Of a DNA stretch of 21,816 nucleotides, positions 1 through 5,951 are shown in pieces. Position 1 is the stretch's first letter. Every line of letters starts with the position of its first letter. The translations under genes and the position numbers were made by a program. Source of the DNA: a virus. The notes under the pieces are model-generated. The model worked only from the letters and a program-made list of their open reading frames with translations, had not been told where the DNA came from and ran no database searches. The stretch is taken from IMG/VR virus record IMGVR_UViG_3300023210_002125, positions 1-21,816 of that record; one strand, given 5' to 3'.

Positions 1-276
1 TGGACTGGTTCTGACTACGGCGGTACTGCCACGGACCTTCACGTTGGATATGAAGGTGAACTGGGTGAATCTGCTTCCTACTACATTCAAGGAGGAGCTA
101 CTGTAGTCTCCCCTGATGGTGCTGAAAGTGACACTGTTCCTTCTGGTAAGGCAGGTCTCGGTCTTGCACTGACTGATGCACTGGGTGCATATGGTGAAGT
201 ATCATTCGTTGGTTCAGGTGACTCTGACATCGACCGTGGTTATGGAACTAAGTTGGGTCTGAAGTATTCCTTCTGA
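1..276 (+). CDS. C-terminal part of an outer-membrane porin-like protein (5' end outside the window)
   Basis: Frame 1 is open from the first base to TGA at 274-276 and gives 91 residues. The peptide is rich in Gly, Ser, Asp and alternating hydrophobic/aromatic residues, as in amphipathic beta strands, and ends in KYSF, the C-terminal aromatic typical of outer-membrane beta-barrels. Cyanophages often carry a porin-like gene beside pstS, and pstS follows here. Inference: a barrel protein for nutrient passage or host-surface function. A virion protein with beta-rich repeats is the alternative. The missing N-terminus prevents a firm family call. Confidence 0.6.
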   Translation, partial: WTGSDYGGTATDLHVGYEGELGESASYYIQGGATVVSPDGAESDTVPSGKAGLGLALTDALGAYGEVSFVGSGDSDIDRGYGTKLGLKYSF

Positions 277-301
277 TATAGACATATAGACATCTAGATG
301 T
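276..301. repeat. Tandem 8-bp repeat plus 12-bp palindrome
   Basis: ATATAGAC occurs twice in tandem (276-283, 284-291), and ACATCTAGATGT (290-301) is a perfect palindrome. Both lie between the porin-like stop and the terminator. No function is assigned. Confidence 0.4.
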
Positions 302-304
302 TCG

Positions 305-330
305 GGGATCCTGACGAGGATCCCTTTTTT
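305..330 (+). terminator. Factor-independent terminator after the porin-like gene
   Basis: A perfect 7-bp stem GGGATCC (305-311) / GGATCCC (318-324) with loop TGACGA is followed by six T. It separates the porin-like gene from pstS, so pstS should have its own promoter in 330-356. That stretch is AT-rich and shows no clear consensus. Confidence 0.88.
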
Positions 331-356
331 ATGATTAAAAAATTGTTATTAAATTT

Positions 357-1319
357 ATGAAACTCAAAGCAATTGCAGCAGTTGTTGCTGCCACTCCATT
401 GATGGTGGCATGTGGTTCGGGAGAAAGCACTACATTCAGACTTGATGCAGCAGGTGCTACATTCCCTGCACCATTATATCAAGCATGGTTTCAAACTATG
501 GCAGGTGAAACCGGCAATCAAGTAAACTATCAAGCAGTTGGTAGTGGATCTGGTGTCCGTCAGTATATGGCTGGCACAGTTGATTTTGGTGCCAGTGATG
601 GTGCTGTAAGTGATGAGAAGCAGGACATTCCAATGGTTCACATTCCTATGATTGGTGGTGCTATTGTTCCTGCATACAACTATCCTGGTTGTGAAGTCAA
701 GATGACACAGACACAACTTGCTGATGTATATCTTGGTAAGATTACTAACTGGTCTACCTTTGGATGTGAGAGTAAAACTATCGTTCCTGTATTCCGTTCT
801 GATGGTAGTGGCACCACAAAAGGTTTCACTAACTCACTATCAGCATTCTCTCCTGAATGGAAAGAGAATGTCGGCACAGGTAAGGCAGTAAAGTGGCCTG
901 CTGGTGTTGGTGGTAAAGGTAACTCTGGTGTTGCCGCACAAGTGAAGCAAGTTCCTGGTGCTATTGGTTATCTAAACTATGGTTATGTGAGTAGTGGTAA
1001 GTTTCAACAAGTATCCTTACAAAACAAGGAAGGTAACTATGTCAAAGCAAATGCTGAAACATCTGCTGCTGGTTTGAGTATGATTGTACTGGACGACCAA
1101 CTTCGTGGTGCTGATGCTAACCCTGCTGGTGCCAATGCATACCCTATTGTCTCCCTTACTTGGATTCTAGCGTACCCCGAGTCTAAGACTGGTGTGAAGG
1201 AAACTCTTCGTTATATGTTGAGTGAAAAAGCACAATCAATGTCTGATGGACTTGGTTATGTTTCACTGCCTGAAGACTTGAGACAGAAAGCACTTGCTGC
1301 TGTTGACAGTATCAATTAA
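357..1319 (+). CDS. pstS: Phosphate ABC transporter substrate-binding protein PstS
   Basis: 320 residues, usual length for the family. The N-terminus is a lipoprotein signal: positive start, hydrophobic stretch and lipobox ending at Cys19 (LMVAC). Family motifs are GATFPAPLYQAW just after the signal, GSGSGVRQYM near residue 64 and RSDGSGTTKGFT near residue 147, the last two being phosphate-contact loops of PstS. The protein would bind inorganic phosphate in the host periplasm and pass it to the host PstCAB transporter. Marine cyanophage pstS genes are known to be used during phosphate-limited infection. The start follows an AT-rich leader without a visible Shine-Dalgarno. I could not identify a convincing Pho box upstream. 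Terminators on both sides make it a single-gene transcript. Confidence 0.97.
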   Translation: MKLKAIAAVVAATPLMVACGSGESTTFRLDAAGATFPAPLYQAWFQTMAGETGNQVNYQAVGSGSGVRQYMAGTVDFGASDGAVSDEKQDIPMVHIPMIGGAIVPAYNYPGCEVKMTQTQLADVYLGKITNWSTFGCESKTIVPVFRSDGSGTTKGFTNSLSAFSPEWKENVGTGKAVKWPAGVGGKGNSGVAAQVKQVPGAIGYLNYGYVSSGKFQQVSLQNKEGNYVKANAETSAAGLSMIVLDDQLRGADANPAGANAYPIVSLTWILAYPESKTGVKETLRYMLSEKAQSMSDGLGYVSLPEDLRQKALAAVDSIN

Positions 1320-1331
1320 TATTAGTATAGT

Positions 1332-1355
1332 GGGAGACTATCGTCTCCCTTTTTT
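1332..1355 (+). terminator. Factor-independent terminator after pstS
   Basis: Stem GGGAGAC (1332-1338) / GTCTCCC (1343-1349), loop TATC, followed by six T. The ATG of the next small gene follows at once. Confidence 0.9.
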
Positions 1356-1532
1356 ATGAAAAAGAAAATCAAAAAGTCGGAACAAAAAATTGCAGACTGT
1401 GATAACATCTATGATATGATTGAGATACTACAGAGTCGTATTGAGGTAATAGAAAATGAACATATGCAATTGATTCGTAAGATGGGAGAACTAAATAGTC
1501 GCGTAGACGACTTTTCTGCAAATGAAAATTAA
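1356..1532 (+). CDS. Small coiled-coil-like hypothetical protein, 58 residues
   Basis: ATG at 1356 opens a 58-codon frame ending TAA 1530-1532. The N-terminus is strongly basic (MKKKIKKSEQK). The rest has hydrophobics spaced roughly every three to four residues (MIEILQSRIEVIENE), consistent with a short coiled coil. No Shine-Dalgarno is visible because the ATG sits directly behind a terminator T-run. The internal ATG at 1416 is an alternative start. It overlaps the next gene by 11 bases, the usual packing here. Function unknown. Confidence 0.6.
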   Translation: MKKKIKKSEQKIADCDNIYDMIEILQSRIEVIENEHMQLIRKMGELNSRVDDFSANEN

Positions 1533-1695
1533 TCTTTGGTACTCTAAGAGTATGAGTCAATGGAGATGGACTCTCTGTGAAGAATTTAAGAATGGTGTTA
1601 CGAAAGTAGAACAACATGCCGGACAACGTGAGGAACTGCGAGATGCAATGAATGATGTTGCCAATACAGTAGAGTATATGTTAGATGATAAATAA
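1522..1695 (+). CDS. Small Trp-containing hypothetical protein, 57 residues
   Basis: ATG 1522 overlaps the end of the preceding gene; TAA at 1693-1695. The product starts MKINLWYSKSMSQWRW and continues with a charged, helix-favouring C-terminal half (HAGQREELRDAMNDVANTVEYML). An in-frame ATG at 1552 (MSQWRW) is a possible alternative start. The look is that of the small conserved cyanomyovirus proteins, but I cannot name a family. Function unknown. Confidence 0.6.
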   Translation: MKINLWYSKSMSQWRWTLCEEFKNGVTKVEQHAGQREELRDAMNDVANTVEYMLDDK

Positions 1696-1710
1696 CTGAA
1701 AACTGAAGAC

Positions 1711-1726
1711 GTATAAAGAATTATAC
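1711..1726. repeat. Inverted repeat just before the 1728 gene
   Basis: GTATAA (1711-1716), AGAA, TTATAC (1721-1726) is a perfect 6-bp inverted repeat ending one base before the ATG. It could hide or mark the start region, or be chance in AT-rich DNA. Confidence 0.35.
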
Positions 1727-1727
1727 A

Positions 1728-1985
1728 ATGGAAAATATAAAGATTAGATGTCGTTCCTGTGGAAAGGAATTGGAAGGACATCCAAGTAAGACAGTTTCTT
1801 GTGGTTGTCCGAATATGGCAACTATTCGTGGTGATAGGATTTCGGCAGTTGACTTTTCAAATATTGTTATGTTAAACTCTTATCAACCTAAAAATAAAAA
1901 AGGAGTTCTTTCGACGGAAGATATCTTATGGCAGGAACAAAGAAAGCAACGCAAAGTTCGTAAAATGAATTTTGAGATTCGTTAA
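1728..1985 (+). CDS. Small zinc-ribbon-like hypothetical protein, 85 residues
   Basis: The N-terminal half carries CRSC at residues 8-11 and CGC at residues 25-27, spacing compatible with a four-ligand zinc site using three or four cysteines. The C-terminal half is basic and polar (WQEQRKQRKVRKMNFEIR), as in a small nucleic-acid or protein-binding factor. The inverted repeat directly before the ATG may affect initiation. No family name can be given. Role unknown, possibly a small regulator of host or phage transcription (inference only). Confidence 0.75.
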   Translation: MENIKIRCRSCGKELEGHPSKTVSCGCPNMATIRGDRISAVDFSNIVMLNSYQPKNKKGVLSTEDILWQEQRKQRKVRKMNFEIR

Positions 1986-2005
1986 TATTAGGAAATCAAA
2001 ATAAG

Positions 2006-2033
2006 TTGACAGATACGAATTAGTAACTATTAT
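2006..2033 (+). promoter_or_regulatory. Sigma-70-type (early) promoter
   Basis: TTGACA (2006-2011), 16-base spacer, TATTAT (2028-2033). Transcription would start about 20 bases before the small gene at 2063. Confidence 0.7.
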
Positions 2034-2062
2034 AGCTAATATGTATTTCAATCTAAAAAACC

Positions 2063-2227
2063 ATGGACGAGCACACCTATAATAACTGGGTGAAAGTCAA
2101 AGAGACTTTTGAGTCATCTGGAAGTACCAATAATTTCTTTTATCAGAGAGCATGTGCTATAGTTGGTGGAGCACCAGATCCTATTGATAAAATGATTAAA
2201 CAAGATAATGGAACATCGAATAGATGA
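2063..2227 (+). CDS. Small hypothetical protein, 54 residues, of a cyanophage type
   Basis: ATG 2063 to TGA 2225-2227. The product begins MDEHTYNNWVKVKETFESSG and continues NNFFYQRACAIVGGAPDP. This mix (NNWVKVKE, FFYxRA) is of a kind seen repeatedly in T4-like cyanophages, to my recollection, but no function is known to me. It is the first gene after a good promoter and overlaps the next gene by 20 bases, so it probably leads the transcript that runs to 3435. Confidence 0.75.
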   Translation: MDEHTYNNWVKVKETFESSGSTNNFFYQRACAIVGGAPDPIDKMIKQDNGTSNR

Positions 2228-2423
2228 AATAAAATCAGAACATTATGTCACTCAAAAAGAGTGTCAGGAGATGATTAACGATGCTATTCGGAGACACAAT
2301 AGAAACGCAGGTATTATCAGCATGTGTGTTGGGTGGGTTGTCTTATGTTTATTTGCTGAGGGCCTTCTCAGATTAATTGGTGTTATTCCACCATTATTAC
2401 CATGGTTACAAATTAAATTGTAG
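2208..2423 (+). CDS. Small single-pass membrane protein, 71 residues
   Basis: The N-terminal 32 residues are charged (MEHRIDEIKSEHYVTQKECQEM...IRRHNRN). A hydrophobic stretch follows at about residues 35-65 (IISMCVGWVVLCLFAEGLLRLIGV), enough for one transmembrane helix with a further hydrophobic tail. Topology is probably cytoplasmic N-terminus with the basic cluster RRHNRN just before the helix. It overlaps the upstream gene by 20 bases and ends ten bases before the gnd-like start. Function unknown. Confidence 0.72.
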   Translation: MEHRIDEIKSEHYVTQKECQEMINDAIRRHNRNAGIISMCVGWVVLCLFAEGLLRLIGVIPPLLPWLQIKL

Positions 2424-2432
2424 GAGAATTTT

Positions 2433-2903
2433 ATGAAAGTTGGAATGATTGGTTTGGGTCGTACTGGTGAAGGTATGTCCCGTCGTATGATTGAAAAGGG
2501 AATTGAAGTTTGGGGTTATAGTAGCACTAACTATGAGAATGCCTGTGGACAATATGAAGCAGGATACATTAGTGGATGTGTAACTTCTTTAGAGTATCTT
2601 GTACAAGCAGTTAAATCTGATGGTCTTAGATACACTAGTGCCGGAAAAGTTCCTGGTATCTTTCAAATTACTCTTCCAGAGCAAAAGGCAGAAGACACAC
2701 TTGATGAGTTACTACCATTACTTGAGGAGGGTGATATTATTATTGATCATAGTACTACAGACATAAGAAAATGTCAGGAACTGGAACTGTACTGTTCTAA
2801 GTTAGGTATTTTATATATTTTCTCTGGGGTATATGGAGCACATGTTGCTATTGATGCTTGTTCTAAAATTTTCCAATCACTATCACCAGGAAATATAATA
2901 TGA
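2433..2903 (+). CDS. Truncated 6-phosphogluconate dehydrogenase-like protein (NADP-binding domain only)
   Basis: A clear Shine-Dalgarno (AGGAG, 2422-2426) precedes ATG 2433. The product begins MKVGMIGLGRTGEGMSRRMIEKG, with the Rossmann motif GLGRTG at residues 7-12, and continues with Gnd-like segments TSAGKVPGIFQ and GDIIIDHSTTD. Full cyanophage or bacterial Gnd is well over 300 residues. This one stops at 156, just after the position of the conserved SGG substrate-site loop, which here reads FSGVYGAH. The helical catalytic and dimer domain is absent, and the next frames do not encode it. It should bind dinucleotide at best and not act as a pentose-phosphate dehydrogenase. Either a decaying gene or one reduced to a binding domain. 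Confidence 0.82.
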   Translation: MKVGMIGLGRTGEGMSRRMIEKGIEVWGYSSTNYENACGQYEAGYISGCVTSLEYLVQAVKSDGLRYTSAGKVPGIFQITLPEQKAEDTLDELLPLLEEGDIIIDHSTTDIRKCQELELYCSKLGILYIFSGVYGAHVAIDACSKIFQSLSPGNII

Positions 2904-3031
2904 CTTTAGCAGATGTCTTACTCTGGGGAACAATACCCTTTCTATGTACCACCATTTATTTCGGGCACAGAAAAGGTGAAAATGTCTACTATGAAAGTGA
3001 CAAATATGACGGAAATGGAACAGCGCATTAA
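2900..3031 (+). CDS. Tiny membrane protein, 43 residues, translationally coupled to the gnd-like gene
   Basis: ATG 2900-2902 overlaps the preceding TGA as ATGA, a classic coupling arrangement. The product begins MTLADVLLWGTIPFLCTTIY, which fits one membrane helix, then has a polar tail (FGHRKGENVYYESDKYDGNG). TAA at 3029-3031. A frame 13 bases further on (ATG 2913) runs through the same DNA. I prefer this reading because of the ATGA junction and the coherent helix-plus-polar-tail product. Confidence 0.6.
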   Translation: MTLADVLLWGTIPFLCTTIYFGHRKGENVYYESDKYDGNGTAH

Positions 3032-3218
3032 GATGAGGTATGCGTTTGCCATGTCTTCATTTGGTAGAATGTTTACACCAAATAAAATTACATATGAGAT
3101 GAGATTATTATGTGAAGAGTGGTCTGAAGACATGAATAAAATTCCACCTGCTAAAGATTTATATCAAGTTGATCGTTACTTTTTAGAACTATGGAAAACA
3201 TGGTCATTACCTTCATAG
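2982..3218 (+). CDS. Small hypothetical protein, 78 residues
   Basis: I choose ATG 2982 because AAAAGG (2971-2976) sits five bases upstream and because the longer frame from 2913 would cover the coupled 43-residue gene. The product is soluble and mixed-charge, with a helix-rich C-terminal part (NKITYEMRLLCEEWSEDM, YQVDRYFLELWKTW). In-frame ATGs at 2991, 3006 and 3015 are also possible. It overlaps neighbours on both sides. Function unknown. Confidence 0.7.
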   Translation: MSTMKVTNMTEMEQRIKMRYAFAMSSFGRMFTPNKITYEMRLLCEEWSEDMNKIPPAKDLYQVDRYFLELWKTWSLPS

Positions 3219-3274
3219 TATTTTATTCTTTATTCGGTTTATTTCTTTTTATCCTTTCAATTTTACAAGAGTAA
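3191..3274 (+). CDS. Membrane micropeptide, 27 residues
   Basis: ATG 3191 lies inside the end of the previous gene; TAA 3272-3274 overlaps the next ATG (TAATG). Almost the whole peptide is one hydrophobic helix (MVITFIVFYSLFGLFLFILS) with short polar ends. Size and shape resemble the single-helix subunits of photosynthetic complexes, but no such family motif is seen. It could be chance, yet overlapping starts on both sides favour a real gene. Confidence 0.45.
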   Translation: MENMVITFIVFYSLFGLFLFILSILQE

Positions 3275-3435
3275 TGTTACAGTTTGCTAGGTTTTGCGGA
3301 ACAGTATTAAACAATCCATGGGGTTGTGGATTCTTGGCATGGTGTCTTATCTTCGTCCCTATTATGGGAATGTGGGCAGTCCACAAATACAACTGGCAGC
3401 ATTGGGCACCATTTGACAGAGGGCATCAGAGGTAG
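3274..3435 (+). CDS. Small Trp- and Cys-rich membrane protein, 53 residues
   Basis: ATG 3274 overlaps the TAA of the upstream micropeptide; TAG 3433-3435. After a short N-terminus (MLQFARFCGTVLNN) comes a hydrophobic stretch (WGCGFLAWCLIFVPIMGMW), then a Trp/His/Lys-rich tail (HKYNWQHWAPFDRGHQR). It fits one transmembrane helix with a basic exposed C-terminus. A competing frame (3326-3529) crosses the downstream hairpins and lacks coherent composition, so it was rejected. Function unknown. Confidence 0.6.
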   Translation: MLQFARFCGTVLNNPWGCGFLAWCLIFVPIMGMWAVHKYNWQHWAPFDRGHQR

Positions 3436-3446
3436 TATAATATATG

Positions 3447-3511
3447 AGTTGAGAAATCAACTGCGGTGTTCCCCTTTGGTAGGTTCAGGAGCAGCGGCGA
3501 TAGGAACCTAC
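3447..3511 (+). other. Two RNA hairpins in an intergenic stretch
   Basis: Hairpin 1: AGTTGA (3447-3452), GAAA tetraloop, TCAACT (3457-3462). Hairpin 2: GTAGGTTC (3479-3486), a purine-rich 17-base loop, GAACCTAC (3504-3511), then TTTTACTT. The second may be a weak terminator because its T-run is short. The GNRA-type loop of the first suggests folded RNA. They lie between the end of the small-gene chain and the promoter at 3518. Confidence 0.5.
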
Positions 3512-3517
3512 TTTTAC

Positions 3518-3546
3518 TTGACTACATAATCACAACACCTTATAAT
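3518..3546 (+). promoter_or_regulatory. Consensus sigma-70-type promoter
   Basis: TTGACT (3518-3523), 17-base spacer, TATAAT (3541-3546). It is placed 22 bases before the ATG at 3569. Confidence 0.88.
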
Positions 3547-3568
3547 ACACAGGTAATCAAAACGGACA

Positions 3569-3790
3569 ATGGCACTGACTGAAAAATTCAAGACCAAGGA
3601 TTTAGATATCCTTCGTAATGCTGCAAAAGGTGAAATTTTCTTAGATGTAAAAAGTCCAAAATTATTTAAGAAGGTTCGTAAATATTATGAATCTAATGGA
3701 GTAATTTTTTCTGGTGATCCACTTGATGATTATGAAATTATGATGGACTGTTTGTATTCTGATCTAAAAATTTCTGTTGAGGTTGTTTGA
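3569..3790 (+). CDS. Small conserved-looking hypothetical protein, 73 residues
   Basis: The product MALTEKFKTKDLDILRNAAK... is basic in its first half and acidic in its second (GDPLDDYEIMMDCLYSDL), with no membrane segment. This sequence type seems familiar from cyanomyoviruses, but I cannot name a function. It is first in a transcript driven by the promoter at 3518 and ends by TGA nine bases before the ATG of the frameshifted CxxC gene. Confidence 0.85.
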   Translation: MALTEKFKTKDLDILRNAAKGEIFLDVKSPKLFKKVRKYYESNGVIFSGDPLDDYEIMMDCLYSDLKISVEVV

Positions 3791-3798
3791 TTGTAGTC

Positions 3799-3950
3799 AT
3801 GGAGAGACTTGAAAAACCCTGGTGGAGTCATTATGACCCTTTTATGAGTTTACGGCATCTCTCAAATGCCGTTGGTGCGGGTGGGTTACTACCGTCCAGT
3901 TTCTTGCTTCTGGTCAAAGAGCAAGTGGCGTGCATGGCAAGACCTTATAA
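3799..3950 (+). CDS. Small CxxC protein whose frame requires a -1 shift at 3843
   Basis: ATG 3799 starts MERLEKPWWSHYDPF. At 3837-3843 the bases are CCCTTTT, read as C CCT TTT, an X XXY YYZ slippery heptamer. Staying in frame gives a hydrophobic, rare-codon product that runs through the terminator to 3984. Slipping back one base gives YEFTASLKCRWCGWVTTVQ and so on, ending TAA 3948-3950 exactly at the foot of the terminator. The -1 product (50 residues) has CRWC, a zinc-binding half-site, and codon use like its neighbours. No start codon exists in the -1 frame downstream of its stop at 3834 before the CxxC motif. Either programmed frameshifting, a one-base deletion in the T-run, or a sequencing error. 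Confidence 0.6.
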
Positions 3951-3977
3951 GGAGAGTTGCATAAACTCTCCTTTTTT
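3949..3977 (+). terminator. Strong factor-independent terminator
   Basis: A perfect 10-bp stem AAGGAGAGTT (3949-3958) / AACTCTCCTT (3964-3973) with loop GCATA; the T-run covers 3972-3977. It begins inside the stop codon of the CxxC gene's -1 frame. Confidence 0.93.
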
Positions 3978-3993
3978 GGTATAATATTATAAT
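3977..3993 (+). promoter_or_regulatory. Extended -10 promoter for the sugar island
   Basis: TGGTATAAT (3977-3985) is an exact extended -10 element directly after the terminator T-run. A second TATAAT lies at 3988-3993. No good -35 is seen, since the terminator stem occupies that place. It would transcribe gmd and the genes behind it. Confidence 0.7.
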
Positions 3994-4006
3994 GATACTA
4001 TAGTAT

Positions 4007-5005
4007 ATGAAAGTTTCTTTAATCACTGGTATTACAGGGCAAGATGGTTCATACTTAGCAGAACTTCTCCTTACAAAAGGATATGAAGTTCATGGTATTG
4101 TGCGTCGTGCTTCTTTAATTAATACACATAGAATTGATCACATTTATGATCAGTTGAAACTTCATTATGGTGATTTGACAGACTCTACGAACTTGGTTAG
4201 GGTTATTCAGCAGGTTCAACCAGATGAAATTTATAATCTGGGAGCACAAAGTCATGTAAAGGTATCATTTGAGATGCCTGAGTATACGGGTCAGACAGAT
4301 GCTATTGGCACCCTGAGAGTGCTTGAGGCAGTCCGTTTGCTTGAGATGGAAGATAGGGTTCGTATCTATCAAGCATCCACCAGTGAACTTTATGGACTGG
4401 TACAAGAAACTCCACAGACTGAAACTACACCTTTCTATCCACGTTCTCCTTATGGTGTTGCAAAACTCTACGGGTACTGGATAGTAAAGAACTATCGTGA
4501 GTCATATGGAATGTATGCTTGTAGTGGTATTCTTTTTAATCATGAATCTCCAAGACGTGGTGAAACTTTTGTAACTCGTAAGATTACAATCGGTCTGAAA
4601 GCAATCTCTGAAGGAAAGCAAGAGTGTTTGTATCTAGGAAATCTTGATGCACTTCGTGATTGGGGACATGCTAAAGATTATGTTGAAGCAATGTGGTTAA
4701 TGCTTCAACAAGAAGAACCCGAAGACTTTGTGATTGCTACTGGTAAACAATATTCAGTTCGCAAGTTTGTTGAGGAATCAGCACCCTATTTCGGAATGCA
4801 AATTACCTGGAGAGGTGAAGGATTGGATGAAATCGGATATGATATATTTACTGGAAAAGAGGTCATCAAAATTCACTCTAAATATTTCCGACCTGCTGAA
4901 GTTGAAACTTTATTAGGTGATGCCACTAAGGCAAAGGAAAAACTGGGATGGAATCCTAAAATTTCTTTTAAAAAATTGGTTGAGGATATGTGTAATCATG
5001 AATAG
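4007..5005 (+). CDS. gmd: GDP-mannose 4,6-dehydratase
   Basis: 332 residues of an NADP-dependent short-chain dehydrogenase/reductase. GITGQDG (8-14) is the nucleotide-binding loop; STSELYG (124-130) and Y149-x3-K153 form the catalytic Thr/Tyr/Lys set; NHESPRRG (178-185) is a GMD signature. The reaction is GDP-mannose to GDP-4-keto-6-deoxymannose. It is a little shorter than bacterial GMD (about 370), mainly at the C-terminus, but no catalytic motif is missing. It leads the sugar island and overlaps fcl by eight bases. The product feeds both fcl and the following aminotransferase. Confidence 0.97.
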   Translation: MKVSLITGITGQDGSYLAELLLTKGYEVHGIVRRASLINTHRIDHIYDQLKLHYGDLTDSTNLVRVIQQVQPDEIYNLGAQSHVKVSFEMPEYTGQTDAIGTLRVLEAVRLLEMEDRVRIYQASTSELYGLVQETPQTETTPFYPRSPYGVAKLYGYWIVKNYRESYGMYACSGILFNHESPRRGETFVTRKITIGLKAISEGKQECLYLGNLDALRDWGHAKDYVEAMWLMLQQEEPEDFVIATGKQYSVRKFVEESAPYFGMQITWRGEGLDEIGYDIFTGKEVIKIHSKYFRPAEVETLLGDATKAKEKLGWNPKISFKKLVEDMCNHE

Positions 5006-5951
5006 TCAGAGTCGAATTTATGTTGCAGGTAATACTGGATTGGTAGGATCTGCAATTGTTCGTATGCTTCATATGAAAGGGTATACGAATATCTTATCAA
5101 CACCATCAAAACATTTTGATCTTCGTCGTCAAGTTGATGTTGAGAGGTTTTTTGAAATCAATGAACCTGAATATGTTTATCTTGCAGCTGCAAAGGTTGG
5201 TGGTATTGGTGCAAATAAAGATTATCCTGGACACTTCATCTATGATAATCTGATGATTCAGTCGAACATCATTCATACCGCACTTAAGTTTGGTGTTAAA
5301 AAACTTCTGTTCCTTGGATCTTCCTGCATCTATCCAAAGATGTGCGAACAACCAATCAAAGAAGAATACCTGATGACAGGTCCTTTGGAACCAACTAATG
5401 ATGCTTATGCTATTGCTAAGATCGCTGGTATCAAGATGTGTCAGGCATATCATCAGCAGTATGGATTCAATGCAATCTCTTTGATGCCTACGAATCTCTA
5501 TGGTCCTAATGATAACTTTGATTTAGAAACATCTCATGTTTTGCCTGCGATGATTGCAAAGTACCATTATGCAATCACGGAAGGATATACTATTGATATG
5601 GGTGGTCCTTGGTGGCCAACTGTGCAACTTTGGGGTGATGGATCCTCAAAACGTGAGTTTCTTCATGTTGATGATCTTGCCGAAGCTTGCTTTACATGTA
5701 TGAAATATTATGATAGTCCTGAACCTATTAATGTTGGAACTGGTGAAGATGTTACTATTAAAGAACTTTCGAATATAATTTCTGATATCGTAAAATATCC
5801 TGGTGAAACAATATGGGATACTTCTAAACCAAATGGAACTCCAAGAAAACTCTTGGATGTGACTAAAATTAAGTCTCTTGGATGGACTCCAAGAATTTCT
5901 CTCAAAAACGGAATTGAAAAAACTTATGAGTGGTATGAGAAAAATGGATAA
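4998..5951 (+). CDS. fcl: GDP-L-fucose synthase (epimerase/reductase)
   Basis: I choose ATG 4998 because the reading [20 protein letters not shown] starts right before the family's first strand; a longer frame upstream only shadows gmd. 317 residues, usual length. [10 protein letters not shown] is the NADP loop. Catalytic residues known in E. coli GMER (Ser107, Cys109, Tyr136, Lys140, His179) all occur at +1: S108, C110 (SSCIYP), Y137, K141 and H180. It converts GDP-4-keto-6-deoxymannose to GDP-fucose with NADPH. It overlaps genes on both sides by eight bases, so translation is likely coupled. Confidence 0.97.
   Translation: MNSQSRIYVAGNTGLVGSAIVRMLHMKGYTNILSTPSKHFDLRRQVDVERFFEINEPEYVYLAAAKVGGIGANKDYPGHFIYDNLMIQSNIIHTALKFGVKKLLFLGSSCIYPKMCEQPIKEEYLMTGPLEPTNDAYAIAKIAGIKMCQAYHQQYGFNAISLMPTNLYGPNDNFDLETSHVLPAMIAKYHYAITEGYTIDMGGPWWPTVQLWGDGSSKREFLHVDDLAEACFTCMKYYDSPEPINVGTGEDVTIKELSNIISDIVKYPGETIWDTSKPNGTPRKLLDVTKIKSLGWTPRISLKNGIEKTYEWYEKNG

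Noticed and set aside
330-356. Pho box before pstS
   Set aside because: AT-rich TTAAAAAA/TTATTAAA stretches are only loosely like cyanobacterial Pho boxes; not enough to call.
3326-3529. 67-codon + strand frame crossing the end of the 3274 gene
   Set aside because: It runs through both intergenic hairpins, has no ribosome site and overlaps a better-supported small gene.
3436-3568. tRNA gene in the intergenic region
   Set aside because: Hairpins do not fit a cloverleaf, and no T-loop (GTTCRA) or acceptor pairing is found; no tRNA was seen elsewhere in the window.
3844-3984. Zero-frame continuation of the 3799 gene
   Set aside because: It translates a strong terminator and uses rare codons; the -1 frame ends exactly at the terminator and has CxxC.
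4734-4916. 60-codon frame inside gmd
   Set aside because: It lies wholly within the well-supported gmd coding region in another frame.
5106-5453. 115-codon minus-strand frame over fcl
   Set aside because: Antisense shadow of a conserved enzyme gene, with no promoter or ribosome site; the same holds for other minus-strand frames such as 5646-6176, 11406-11888 and 19899-20309.
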